This document shows, piece after piece, positions 7,419-16,150 of a stretch of DNA of 59,825 nt. The notes under the pieces were generated by a model. It had not been told where the DNA came from. It saw nothing but the letters and a program-made list of their open reading frames with translations, and searched no databases. The DNA is from Alistipes sp. Lineage in GTDB: Bacteria > Bacteroidota > Bacteroidia > Bacteroidales > Rikenellaceae. The stretch covers positions 1 through 59,825 of the forward strand of contig JAGBXR010000011.1 of assembly GCA_017629145.1 (NCBI GenBank), written 5' to 3'. The position numbers and the translations under genes were made by a program. The number at the start of each line of letters is the position of its first letter. Position 1 is the stretch's first letter.

Positions 7419-8651
7419 ATGAAACAGGATAACATAGAGATTATTCAAATTAATATTTCGGGTGAGGATAAGCCTGGTTTGACATCGATGCTTACCGAGA
7501 TTTTGGCGCGTCACGATGCCTTCATTCTCGATATCGGTCAGGCGAATATCCACCGTTCGCTGACCCTCGGCATCCTGTTTATGACCACGCCCGAGGCTTC
7601 GGGAACCATTATGAAGGAGCTGCTCTTCAAGGCCTCGGAGATGAATATAGCTATTCGCTTCACGCCAATTACTGCGGAGGAGTATAGTAACTGGGTTTCG
7701 GCACAGGGTAAGAACCGCTATATCATCACACTCGTAGGTCGTATGATCACGGCAGAGCATATCTCGAAGGCTACGAAGGCCATTTGCGACGAGGGTCTAA
7801 ATATCGATATGATCAAGCGTCTTACGGGTCGTGTGCCTCTGGATGAGAACGAGCGTGCACCAAAGATGAGTGTCGAGTTCTCGGTGCGTGGTACGTTGGA
7901 GGATAAGAGCCGCATTCAGAATGCCTTTTTGGAGCTTATCGACACTGGCGAGGTAGATATATCGTTCCAGGAGGATGGTATCTTCCGCCGTTCACGCCGT
8001 CTGATATGCTTCGATATGGACTCTACGCTGATTCGTACGGAGGTTATCGACGAGCTTGCTGATCGTGCAGGTGTTGGTGAGCAGGTGCGCGATATTACCG
8101 AGCGTGCTATGCGTGGCGAGATAGATTTCCGCGAGAGTTTCAAGGAGCGTGTTGCGCTCCTAAAGGGCTTGGATGAGAGTGTTATGGAGGAGATTGCCGT
8201 TAATTTGCCTATCACCGAGGGTCTCGATCGTATGATGACAATCCTCAAGCGTGTAGGTTACAAGACTGCTATCCTCTCGGGAGGTTTCACCTACTTTGGT
8301 AACTATCTGAAGCGTCGATATGGTTTCGACTATGTATATGCCAACGAGCTCGAGGTGGAGAATGGCAAACTTACGGGTCGCTATACTGGCGAGATTGTCG
8401 ATGGCAAGCGTAAGGCAGAGTTGCTTCGATTGCTGTGCCAGTTCGAGAATATCGATATTCAGCAGTCTGTAGCAGTGGGTGATGGTGCTAACGACCTTCA
8501 TATGCTCAACATCGCAGGTCTCGGTATTGCCTTCCACGCGAAGCCCAAGGTGCGTGCTACGGCGCGTCAGTCGCTCTCGACGGTAGGCCTCGACGGTATT
8601 CTCTACTTTCTCGGATTGAAGGATTCGTGGGTCGAGCAGCGAGATAAGTAG
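7419..8651 (+). CDS. serB: Phosphoserine phosphatase with N-terminal ACT region
   Basis: 410 residues. SerB dephosphorylates O-phosphoserine, the last step of serine synthesis, in the cytosol. The C-terminal HAD domain shows all motifs: DMDSTLI (199-205; nucleophile Asp199, acid/base Asp201), the Ser of motif II in ILSGGF (285-290), and GDGANDLHM (354-362). The N-terminal ~185 residues contain ACT-like regulatory segments (for example ISGEDKPGLTSMLTEIL), as in long SerB proteins of other bacteria, so serine feedback is likely but not shown. It is followed by a terminator hairpin and is probably monocistronic. Confidence 0.95.
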   Translation: MKQDNIEIIQINISGEDKPGLTSMLTEILARHDAFILDIGQANIHRSLTLGILFMTTPEASGTIMKELLFKASEMNIAIRFTPITAEEYSNWVSAQGKNRYIITLVGRMITAEHISKATKAICDEGLNIDMIKRLTGRVPLDENERAPKMSVEFSVRGTLEDKSRIQNAFLELIDTGEVDISFQEDGIFRRSRRLICFDMDSTLIRTEVIDELADRAGVGEQVRDITERAMRGEIDFRESFKERVALLKGLDESVMEEIAVNLPITEGLDRMMTILKRVGYKTAILSGGFTYFGNYLKRRYGFDYVYANELEVENGKLTGRYTGEIVDGKRKAELLRLLCQFENIDIQQSVAVGDGANDLHMLNIAGLGIAFHAKPKVRATARQSLSTVGLDGILYFLGLKDSWVEQRDK

Positions 8652-8679
8652 CCGAAAGGATAATACAATAAGATATTTT

Positions 8680-8733
8680 GAGCGCGAGATTCACAGATAC
8701 TACGGGTATGCTTGGGTCTTGCGCTCTTGTTAA
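8680..8733 (+). terminator. Hairpin terminator after serB
   Basis: GAGCGCGAGAT (8680-8690) pairs, with small irregularities, with GTCTTGCGCTC (8716-8726), followed by a weak T-rich stretch. An inner ATAC/GTAT pair lengthens the structure. Confidence 0.6.
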
Positions 8734-8762
8734 ATCGTAACACATCTGTTTGACGTTATACT

Positions 8763-9551
8763 ATGCATTGGTTTGTAGCCATACTCTGCCTGCTGCTCTT
8801 GGTTGATTGTCGTGCCGATGAACCGCATATTAGCAACTCGTTGCCTGTGGCTACGACCACTATGAAGCGTCTTCGTGAAGATATCGTAGGCAATCGTTCG
8901 GCACTCATACGCGAGGATGTCGTAGTCGAGGGGTATATAACAACCTCCGATGCCGAGGATAACTTCTTTCGTACTATGGTCGTGGAGGATGGCAGTTCGG
9001 CTGTCGAGGTTATGATGGGCATAAACCCTCTGTATCGCAACTATCCCGAGGGATTGCGAGTTGCGTTGTGTCTTAAGGATTGCTATGCGGCATACTCCTA
9101 CGGCGTGTTGCAGATTGGACGTAAGCCCGAGGCCTACGAGAGCTATTCGGTAGACTATCTCGGCTCACGCGAGGCTGCCGATAAGGTTGTTGTGCGCGGA
9201 ACGGAACTGCGTGACGTAGAGCCTATGTCACTGGCTATCGCGGAGTTGTCGAGCGACTATCTCGGTCGTCTTGTCTCTATCGATGGCGTGCACCTCGTTG
9301 CCTCGTCTACTGTGGATCTGGATGAGGGTGAACTTCTCGATGATGCGCTTTGGGAGGGGTATGCTATGTTCAAGGATGAATGTGGCGACTCTATTGCGGT
9401 ATATACGCGAAGTTATGCTCGTTATGCCGATGAGTATATACCTTCGGGCGAGCTTACCTTAAGCGGAATATTGCAGTGGGGTAGGTATAATGGCGGTAAG
9501 GAGTGTTATCAACTAAAGATGCGTTATGCTACGGATTGCACATCTCGCTAA
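8763..9551 (+). CDS. DUF5689 domain lipoprotein 1
   Basis: 262 residues. The N-terminus MHWFVAILCLLLLVDC has a lipobox-like end at Cys16, so a lipid-anchored cell-envelope protein is likely. The body fits DUF5689: an opening strand VVVEGYITTSDAEDNFFRTMVVED, then ALCLKDCYAAYSYGVLQIGRK. That family has an OB-fold-like core and is found in Bacteroidota envelope proteins, sometimes next to TonB receptors or nucleases; its ligand is unknown. The 3' end overlaps the next gene, also DUF5689, by 26 bp, so the two are probably translated together. Confidence 0.75.
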   Translation: MHWFVAILCLLLLVDCRADEPHISNSLPVATTTMKRLREDIVGNRSALIREDVVVEGYITTSDAEDNFFRTMVVEDGSSAVEVMMGINPLYRNYPEGLRVALCLKDCYAAYSYGVLQIGRKPEAYESYSVDYLGSREAADKVVVRGTELRDVEPMSLAIAELSSDYLGRLVSIDGVHLVASSTVDLDEGELLDDALWEGYAMFKDECGDSIAVYTRSYARYADEYIPSGELTLSGILQWGRYNGGKECYQLKMRYATDCTSR

Positions 9552-10299
9552 CTATGCCTTGCGACTGCTTGTCGTAATGCTCTTTGTCGCTTGTCGACCA
9601 ACGGCCGAGGATGAATATCGTTACGTTGGTCGCGAGGTGTCGATTGCCTATCTTAAGTCGTTGTGTATATCAATGGCAGAGCCCATAACCCTCGACTTGT
9701 CTATAGCGGGGCGTGTGGTGGCTAACGATAAGATGGGAGAACTGAATCGTGCTATCGTTATTATGGATGATACAGCTGGCATCGAGCTAAAGGTCGAATG
9801 CGACGATATCGACCCGATCATACCGCTCTATAGCGAGGTAGTGGTGCGCTGTTCGGGGCTATGGCTCGGACGTGAGGGCGAGAAGATTGTGCTTGGCGCG
9901 AAGCCATCGTCGCACTATGTAGTAGACAGGGTGGCGGAGAGTGAACTCGGTAATATCCTGCTTGAGGTAAGCCTTCCGAGTAGTACGCCACAATCGCGTA
10001 GACGTACGGTTGCCGAAATAGAGCCTGGCGATATGAGTTGTCTGGTGCGTGTAGAGAGGCTGCGTTTCGCAGATGCCCCCAGTGGCGCGCAGTGGTGCGA
10101 AAGGGATTCGCTGACGGGCCGGTATATAACCACGCTCCGCTATGCAGAGGATGCTACGGGTGTAATTGGCGTGGTTGTGGACAAAGAGTGCGACTACCGT
10201 ATGGAGACACTTCCCGAGGGCGAGGTGACACTCTTTGCAGTTGTCGACAGATGCACTTCGGAGCGTGTGTTGCGCATAACGAATCACTCGATTATATAA
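9526..10299 (+). CDS. DUF5689 domain lipoprotein 2
   Basis: 257 residues. The start at 9526 lies inside the preceding gene; the signal segment ALRLLVVMLFVAC has a clear lipobox (Cys about 23). The body follows the same plan as its neighbour: LSIAGRVVANDKMGELNRAIVIMDD, then YSEVVVRCSGLWLGREGEKIVLG. It is clearly a diverged paralogue made by an old tandem duplication. The overlapped start implies translational coupling. A bidirectional terminator follows. The function is unknown; the pair may form a heteromeric surface or periplasmic complex, which is speculation. Confidence 0.75.
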   Translation: MLRIAHLANYALRLLVVMLFVACRPTAEDEYRYVGREVSIAYLKSLCISMAEPITLDLSIAGRVVANDKMGELNRAIVIMDDTAGIELKVECDDIDPIIPLYSEVVVRCSGLWLGREGEKIVLGAKPSSHYVVDRVAESELGNILLEVSLPSSTPQSRRRTVAEIEPGDMSCLVRVERLRFADAPSGAQWCERDSLTGRYITTLRYAEDATGVIGVVVDKECDYRMETLPEGEVTLFAVVDRCTSERVLRITNHSII

Positions 10300-10324
10300 G
10301 CGCCTCTGTTTGCGCAGATAACTT

Positions 10325-10367
10325 AAAAGGGTGCCTGACTCGCTGTCGGGCACCCTTTTAATTATTT
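10325..10367. terminator. Bidirectional terminator
   Basis: AAAAGGGTGCCTGAC (10325-10339) pairs with GTCGGGCACCCTTTT (10345-10359) with one mismatch. It lies between the DUF5689 pair and the convergent small lipoprotein gene and can serve both. Confidence 0.88.
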
Positions 10368-10408
10368 TTGTGTCAAATACTGTAACACTTTTTTAGGACG
10401 ACACATTG

Positions 10409-10657
10409 TTATTTCTTCTCTATCGTCAGATAGTCCACAGTCCACTCCTTAACGGCCTTGGCTACCTTCGCTTTATCCTCTGGTGTGAGTGACTGTTCCC
10501 ACTCCTCGATCTCAACTGTGAGCTTGTTGGCAAGCTCCACATCGCCGGACTTCATAGCTGCATCAATATTCTCGAGGCGCTTGATAGCCTCCTTCTCTAC
10601 GCCTGAACACGCTGCAACGAGTGCGCAAGCTGCAATAAGTACCAATACTTTTTTCAT
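10409..10657 (-). CDS. Small lipoprotein, uncharacterised
   Basis: 82 residues. MKKVLVLIAACALVAACSG has a good lipobox with Cys17. The mature ~65 residues are charged and predicted helical (EKEAIKRLENIDAAMKSGD, then LTPEDKAKVAKAVKEWTVDYL). It starts 27 bp after rsmA stops and is probably the last gene of the recQ-rsmA unit. No function is known. Confidence 0.75.
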   Translation of the reverse strand: MKKVLVLIAACALVAACSGVEKEAIKRLENIDAAMKSGDVELANKLTVEIEEWEQSLTPEDKAKVAKAVKEWTVDYLTIEKK

Positions 10658-10684
10658 ATATTCTCTTTTTATATTTTCTATTTT

Positions 10685-11470
10685 CTATTTGTGTGCATCT
10701 ACCCACTGCGTGAGCTCTACGAAGTCGGCAACCGATAACTGCTCGGCACGCATACTGAAGAAGCGGTGCTCCTCGCCATTGAAGTTACCAAATACGGCCT
10801 TCAGCGAGTTGCGAATCATCTTGCGGCGCTGACCAAACGATGCCTTGACGACCTTTATGAATAGCTGCTCGTCGCAATCGAGACTCTGTGTATTGTTGCG
10901 CACCAGACGAATAACGGCACTCTTGACCTTTGGCGGTGGGTTGAACACCTTCTCGCCAACCGTAAAGAGATACTCGATGTCGTACCACGCCTGGAGCAAT
11001 ACACTCAATATGCCATACTCCTTTGAGCCTGGAGGCTCGGCAAGACGTACTGCCACCTCCTTCTGAATCATACCTACGCACTCGGGGACTATGTCTCGAT
11101 TCTCCAAGACCTTGAAGAATATCTGCGATGAGATATTGTAGGGGAAGTTGCCGATAATCTTTAGTCTGTCGCCATACTGGGCGCGCAAATCCATTTTGAG
11201 GAAGTCGCCCTCGGTGAGGCGTTCGCTGAACTCGGGGAAGTGGTTGTGGAGATACTCCACCGACTCGCTGTCGATCTCGGCACCGTAGGTTACAACATCC
11301 TTGCGCTCCAGCATAAACTGCGTGAGCACACCCATACCGCAACCAACCTCAAGCACCTTATCGGGATGCTCCTCGCTGCCGCCCGAGAGCGATGTGGCAA
11401 TCTTGCGGGCTATATTAAGGTCGGTCAGAAAGTGCTGACCGAGTGCCTTTTTTGCTCTTACTTCAGCCAT
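10685..11470 (-). CDS. rsmA: 16S rRNA (adenine1518-N6/adenine1519-N6)-dimethyltransferase
   Basis: 261 residues, usual KsgA/RsmA length. It dimethylates two adjacent adenines in helix 45 of 16S rRNA during late 30S assembly, using S-adenosylmethionine. The N-terminal KKALGQHFLTD, the AdoMet loop EVGCGMGVLT (41-50) and the catalytic NFPY motif (108-111) are all present. The ATG overlaps the TAA stop of recQ by one base (TAATG), which indicates coupled translation. Confidence 0.95.
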   Translation of the reverse strand: MAEVRAKKALGQHFLTDLNIARKIATSLSGGSEEHPDKVLEVGCGMGVLTQFMLERKDVVTYGAEIDSESVEYLHNHFPEFSERLTEGDFLKMDLRAQYGDRLKIIGNFPYNISSQIFFKVLENRDIVPECVGMIQKEVAVRLAEPPGSKEYGILSVLLQAWYDIEYLFTVGEKVFNPPPKVKSAVIRLVRNNTQSLDCDEQLFIKVVKASFGQRRKMIRNSLKAVFGNFNGEEHRFFSMRAEQLSVADFVELTQWVDAHK

Positions 11471-13659
11471 TAGTTCGCTACCTCTGATATAAACTTGATA
11501 CGTACCAAACGAATCTCCTCCTCGCTATACTCCGAGCCAAGCTCCTCGATAGCATCCTCCATAGAGTCGCTCTCGGCATCCTCCTTGAAGTAGAGGTAGA
11601 TGTCGTTGACCTTATCCTCGTCCATAATGGTGTTGAGGTAGTACTGTATGTCGAGACGTGTTCCCGAGTTTACAATAGCCTCAATCTCGCCGAGAAGCTC
11701 ATCCATATCTAAATTGCGTGCGCGCGCGATATCCTCGAAGTCCATCTTGCGGTCGATAGACTGGATGATGAATATCTTGTTGTTCGACTTGTTGGCTACC
11801 GAGCGAACTACGAGGTCCTGTGGACGGATAATCTCCTTCTCCTCGACATATGCTTTGATGAGCTTGATAAACTCCTCTCCGAATTTCTGTGCCTTACCTG
11901 CACCTACGCCCTGGATAGTCTGCATCTCCTCCATAGTGATAGGATACTGAATAGACATATCCTCAAGCGAAGGATCCTGGAATATGACATATGGCGGAAG
12001 GTCGTTCTGCTTGGCCACCTTGCGGCGCAAATCCTTGAGCATAGCAAAAAGCTCCTCGTCGGCAGCTCCGCCACCCTTCATTGCTGCTGCTGGAGTGTTC
12101 TCCTCCTCGGCATCGTAGTCGTGGTCGAGAGTGATAGTTACGCTTGAAGGCTTCTTGATGAACTCCTCGCCACGCTTGTTTATAGATATAAGTCCATAGT
12201 TCTCGATATTCTTATCCACCAAACCCATAATGAGCGACTGGCGAATTACGGCATTCCAGAAGCGCACATCCTTGTCTGCTCCCGAGCCGAAAATCTCGAG
12301 CTTGTTGTGGCCATAGCTCTTAATCATTGCCGTAACCTTACCCATAAGCACAGCTACGAGATGGTCGATCTTGAACTTATCGCCAATCTCCTTAAGTGTC
12401 TCAAGTGCAAGCTGCATCTCCTCGCGCGCCTCTACCTTTGGTTTAGGGTTGCAACAGTTATCGCAGCTGTTACAGTTGCTCTCGCCATACTCCTCGCCAA
12501 AATAGTGGAGGAGCGACTTGCGACGGCACATCGAACTCTCGGCATACGAAACGGTCTCGAGAAGCAGCAGCTTGCCAATCTCCTGCTCGGCAACAGGCTT
12601 ACCCTGCATAAACTTCTCGAGCTTCTGTATATCCTTATAGCTATAGAACGTCAGACAGTGTCCCTCGCCACCATCGCGGCCGGCACGACCTGTCTCCTGG
12701 TAATATCCCTCCAACGACTTTGGTATGTCGTAGTGAATAACATATCTTACATCTGGTTTGTCGATACCCATACCAAAGGCAATGGTAGCGACAATCACAT
12801 CTACACGTTCGTGAAGGAAGGCATCCTGATTATCGGCGCGTGTCTGTGCATCCATACCTGCGTGGTAAGCCAACGCTTTGATGCCGTTTGCCATAAGTAG
12901 CTCTGCAAGCTCCTCTACCTTTTTGCGGCTCAGACAGTAGATAATACCGCTCTTACCCTCGTTCTGCTTGATGAAGCGGATGATGTCGTGGTCGACATTG
13001 TGCTTTGGGCGTAGCTCGTAGTAGAGGTTAGGACGGTTGAACGATGAACGGAATACCGAGGCATCGGTCATTCCAAGGTTCTTCTGAATATCCATCTGCA
13101 CCTTTGGCGTAGCCGTAGCGGTGAGGGCGATCAATGGGGCATTACCAATATCGTTGATGATGGGGCGAATACGTCGATACTCTGGACGGAAGTCGTGACC
13201 CCACTCCGAGATACAGTGTGCCTCGTCGATGGCGTAGAACGAAATCTTTATCTTGCGCAAGAAGGCGATGTTGTCCTCCTTGGTTAGTGACTCGGGAGCA
13301 AAGTAGAGCAGCTTGGTGCGACCCTCAAGCACATCTTGGCGTACCTGAGCAATTGCCGACTTATTGAGCGATGAGTTGAGGAAGTGTGCGATACCCGACT
13401 CTGTTGAGAAGGTACGCATCGCGTCCACCTGATTCTTCATCAGTGCAATAAGTGGCGATATGACAATTGCAACGCCATCCATTATGAGTGCAGGTAGCTG
13501 ATAACATAGTGACTTACCGCCTCCTGTGGGCATCAGGACAAATGTATCCTTGCCCGAGAGGACGTTACGAATGACTGCCTCCTGGTTGCCTTTGAACGAT
13601 GTAAAGCCAAAATACTCGTGCAATTTCTCGTGCAACAAATCTCCTACTTCGGTGTTCAT
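11470..13659 (-). CDS. recQ: ATP-dependent DNA helicase RecQ
   Basis: 729 residues. A 3'-5' DNA helicase of recombination and replication-fork repair. Walker A is in TGGGKS (45-50), the DEAH box at 145-148 (AIDEAHCISEWGHDFRPEY), and motif VI near ETGRAGRDGG. A zinc-binding cluster (CRRKSLLHYFGEEYGESNC, then CDNCC) and a winged-helix region follow. An HRDC-like segment lies around 515-590, then a ~130-residue C-terminal helical extension as in the longer Bacteroidota RecQ proteins. It is divergent from lptB. Confidence 0.96.
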   Translation of the reverse strand: MNTEVGDLLHEKLHEYFGFTSFKGNQEAVIRNVLSGKDTFVLMPTGGGKSLCYQLPALIMDGVAIVISPLIALMKNQVDAMRTFSTESGIAHFLNSSLNKSAIAQVRQDVLEGRTKLLYFAPESLTKEDNIAFLRKIKISFYAIDEAHCISEWGHDFRPEYRRIRPIINDIGNAPLIALTATATPKVQMDIQKNLGMTDASVFRSSFNRPNLYYELRPKHNVDHDIIRFIKQNEGKSGIIYCLSRKKVEELAELLMANGIKALAYHAGMDAQTRADNQDAFLHERVDVIVATIAFGMGIDKPDVRYVIHYDIPKSLEGYYQETGRAGRDGGEGHCLTFYSYKDIQKLEKFMQGKPVAEQEIGKLLLLETVSYAESSMCRRKSLLHYFGEEYGESNCNSCDNCCNPKPKVEAREEMQLALETLKEIGDKFKIDHLVAVLMGKVTAMIKSYGHNKLEIFGSGADKDVRFWNAVIRQSLIMGLVDKNIENYGLISINKRGEEFIKKPSSVTITLDHDYDAEEENTPAAAMKGGGAADEELFAMLKDLRRKVAKQNDLPPYVIFQDPSLEDMSIQYPITMEEMQTIQGVGAGKAQKFGEEFIKLIKAYVEEKEIIRPQDLVVRSVANKSNNKIFIIQSIDRKMDFEDIARARNLDMDELLGEIEAIVNSGTRLDIQYYLNTIMDEDKVNDIYLYFKEDAESDSMEDAIEELGSEYSEEEIRLVRIKFISEVAN

Positions 13660-13684
13660 AATTTTTGCTCTGAAAAATTTTACT

Positions 13685-13724
13685 CAAATATAATATATTT
13701 TTTTGAAAAATAGTGATAACTTTG
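13685..13724. promoter_or_regulatory. Divergent -7 elements, recQ and lptB
   Basis: Minus-strand TATATTTG (13692-13685) for recQ and plus-strand TAACTTTG (13717-13724) for lptB lie 24 bp apart in an A/T-rich spacer. No clear -33 element is seen for either. Confidence 0.45.
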
Positions 13725-13756
13725 TGAAAAATTTGTAAAAAAAATTAAAATAAGAT

Positions 13757-14848
13757 ATGCGACTATTCACCAGCGAACTTATAAAATCCTATAAATCACG
13801 TACTGTCGTTAACCACGTCTCGATAGATGTGCGTCAGGGAGAGATCGTAGGATTGCTCGGCCCTAATGGTGCCGGTAAGACCACTACCTTCTATATGATC
13901 GTAGGACTTATCAAACCTAACGAGGGACGAATCTATCTCGAGGATGATAATGGTCGCGTTACGGACATAACGGGTGAGCCCGTATATCGTCGTGCACAGA
14001 TGGGTGTCGGATATCTTGCGCAGGAAGCTTCGGTATTCCGCCGCCTAACAGTCGAGGACAATATCCGCGCCGTTCTGGAGATGACAAAGTTCTCGAAGCA
14101 GTATCAGAAGCAGCGTTGTGAGGAGCTTATCGAAGAGTTCCGCTTGCAGAAGGTGCGCAAGAGCTATGGTAACCAGCTCTCGGGTGGTGAGCGTCGCCGT
14201 ACCGAGATTGCGCGTGCTGTGGCTATCAATCCATCGTTTATCCTTCTGGATGAGCCATTTGCGGGTGTTGACCCTATCGCCGTAGAGGATATTCAGAGCA
14301 TCGTAGGTACGCTCAAGGATAAGAACATCGGTGTGATTATCACCGACCATAATGTCGATGAGACTCTGGCTATTACCGACCGTACATATCTGCTCTACGA
14401 GGGTAAGATTCTTAAGACGGGTACGGCCGAGGATCTGGCTGCCGACGAGATGGTTCGTCGTGTATATCTTGGTAGTAACTTCGAATTGCGTACCTCACCA
14501 CAGATTGCTCGTCAGCGCAAGGAGCGCGAGGAGCGTGAGCGTCAAGAGGCTTTGCGTGCTTTGGGTCACTTCAGCCAGGATGAGGAGAGTGCCGAGGAGG
14601 AGTCAATGGATGCTTCTTTCGAGGAGAGTGTCGATAGTGCAGAGGATTTGGTAGAGGAGTTGCAGGATATCTTGCTTGAGGAGCAGTCTGTAGTAGATGT
14701 CGAGCCCGCGGTCGATATTGTGCCCGAGGTCGAGCCATCGCAGGATGTTGAGCCATTGGTAGTTGTCGAGGAGTGCGAGCATCTCGAGGAGGAGACTGTC
14801 GAGTCAGAGACCGAGACCGAGAATGAGGAGGATAGCCAGCTCGGGTAG
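13757..14848 (+). CDS. lptB: LPS export ABC transporter ATPase with long acidic tail
   Basis: 363 residues. LptB drives extraction of LPS from the inner membrane with LptFG. The ABC domain is complete: Walker A GPNGAGKT (35-42), the Q-loop near [17 protein letters not shown], signature [14 protein letters not shown] (141-154), Walker [14 protein letters not shown] (161-173) and the H-loop His198. The ABC core ends near 243, about the normal LptB length. Another ~120 residues follow: a basic-acidic helix (about 250-268), then a tail (274-363) dominated by Glu, Asp, Val and Ser. It heads a + strand run with aroA, aroC, prmC and recX. Confidence 0.92.
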   Translation: MRLFTSELIKSYKSRTVVNHVSIDVRQGEIVGLLGPNGAGKTTTFYMIVGLIKPNEGRIYLEDDNGRVTDITGEPVYRRAQMGVGYLAQEASVFRRLTVEDNIRAVLEMTKFSKQYQKQRCEELIEEFRLQKVRKSYGNQLSGGERRRTEIARAVAINPSFILLDEPFAGVDPIAVEDIQSIVGTLKDKNIGVIITDHNVDETLAITDRTYLLYEGKILKTGTAEDLAADEMVRRVYLGSNFELRTSPQIARQRKEREERERQEALRALGHFSQDEESAEEESMDASFEESVDSAEDLVEELQDILLEEQSVVDVEPAVDIVPEVEPSQDVEPLVVVEECEHLEEETVESETETENEEDSQLG

Positions 14849-14884
14849 CAGAGTCCGAAACGTAACAGATTCTAAATACAATAT

Positions 14885-16150
14885 ATGGATAGTTCAGTCC
14901 CTTTAGGGAAAAGGTTAAGGGGTAGCATAACACCCCCTTGTTCGAAGAGTTACGCACAACGTGCATTGGCCGCGGCACTTCTTGCCGAGGGCCGTTCTAC
15001 GCTTCGCGGCATAGAGCTATGTCGCGACACGCGCTCGGCAATCGAGGCAGTTCGAGCACTCGGTGCAAATGTCGAGATAGTCAACGACAATATACTCGTG
15101 GTCGAGGGAGGTCTCTCGCCACGTGTCGAGCGACTCAATGTCGGCGAGTCGGGCCTTGCAGCTCGTCTCTTCACTCCCATTTCCGCTCTGTTGTCGCGTC
15201 CTATGGTCATCGATGGCGAGGGTACGTTGTTGCATCGCCCAATGTCGATGATGGTCGAGCCGCTGAAAGAGCTCGGTGTCGAGGTGCGCGATGGCGGTGG
15301 CCGTCTGCCTATCGAGGTTTGTGGCCCTATGCGTGGCGGTCGTGTTACGGTTGATGGTCGTATGTCTTCGCAGTTCGTAACGGGTCTGCTCATTGCTCTG
15401 CCCTTGGCGCAGCGCGACACAACTATCGAGATCGAGGGAGCAGTCTCAACACCTTATATAGATATGACTCTTGACACGTTGAAGCGTTTCGGTGTCGAGG
15501 TACTATACCACGAGGGCGACTATACGCAGTTCTACATCGAGGGTGGTCAGAAGTATCAGCCTGTGGACTATACTATCGAGAGCGACTGGAGTGCGGCAGC
15601 TATGATTATGGTTGCTGCGGCTATTGCAGGCGAGGTTACATTGCGCAATTTGAGTATGCTCTCGCGTCAGGCCGATACGGCTATATGCCGAGCTTTGGAA
15701 CGCGTAGGTGCATCTATTGTTATCGAAGAGGATAGCATCACGGTGTCGCACCGCGAGCTCAATGCCTTCACGTTCGATGCTACGCAGTGCCCTGACCTCT
15801 TCCCGTCGCTCGTTGCGCTTGCAGCGTCTTGCGAGGGTGTGTCGACACTCTACGGCATCAAGCGACTCCGAGGCAAGGAGAGCGACCGCGGCGAGGTGCT
15901 TCGCGAGGAGTACGAGAAGCTTGGTATCGATATAGAGCTGGACTACGACGAGGATGTAATGCGTGTTGTAGGTGGCAAACCCCGCGCTGCAGAGGTCGAT
16001 AGCCACGATGATCATCGTATCGCTATGTCGTTGGCTGTTACGTCACTGCGTCTCGATAAAGAGCTCGATATAAAGAATAGAGAGTGCGTAGCAAAGAGCT
16101 ATCCCACGTTCTTCAAGGATATAAACACATTGCTTACCAGGGGTGAATAA
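14885..16150 (+). CDS. aroA: 3-phosphoshikimate 1-carboxyvinyltransferase (EPSP synthase)
   Basis: 421 residues. It joins phosphoenolpyruvate to shikimate 3-phosphate, the sixth shikimate-pathway step. Visible motifs are the N-terminal KSYAQRALAAALLAEG, NVGESGLAARLFTP, LRGKESDRGEVL and DSHDDHRIAMSLAV. It starts 36 bp after lptB and its stop lies 8 bp inside aroC, so the two pathway enzymes are translated together. Confidence 0.96.
   Translation: MDSSVPLGKRLRGSITPPCSKSYAQRALAAALLAEGRSTLRGIELCRDTRSAIEAVRALGANVEIVNDNILVVEGGLSPRVERLNVGESGLAARLFTPISALLSRPMVIDGEGTLLHRPMSMMVEPLKELGVEVRDGGGRLPIEVCGPMRGGRVTVDGRMSSQFVTGLLIALPLAQRDTTIEIEGAVSTPYIDMTLDTLKRFGVEVLYHEGDYTQFYIEGGQKYQPVDYTIESDWSAAAMIMVAAAIAGEVTLRNLSMLSRQADTAICRALERVGASIVIEEDSITVSHRELNAFTFDATQCPDLFPSLVALAASCEGVSTLYGIKRLRGKESDRGEVLREEYEKLGIDIELDYDEDVMRVVGGKPRAAEVDSHDDHRIAMSLAVTSLRLDKELDIKNRECVAKSYPTFFKDINTLLTRGE

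Noticed and set aside
12307-12900. 197-residue plus-strand frame opposite recQ
   Set aside because: Lies entirely inside RecQ with no family features.
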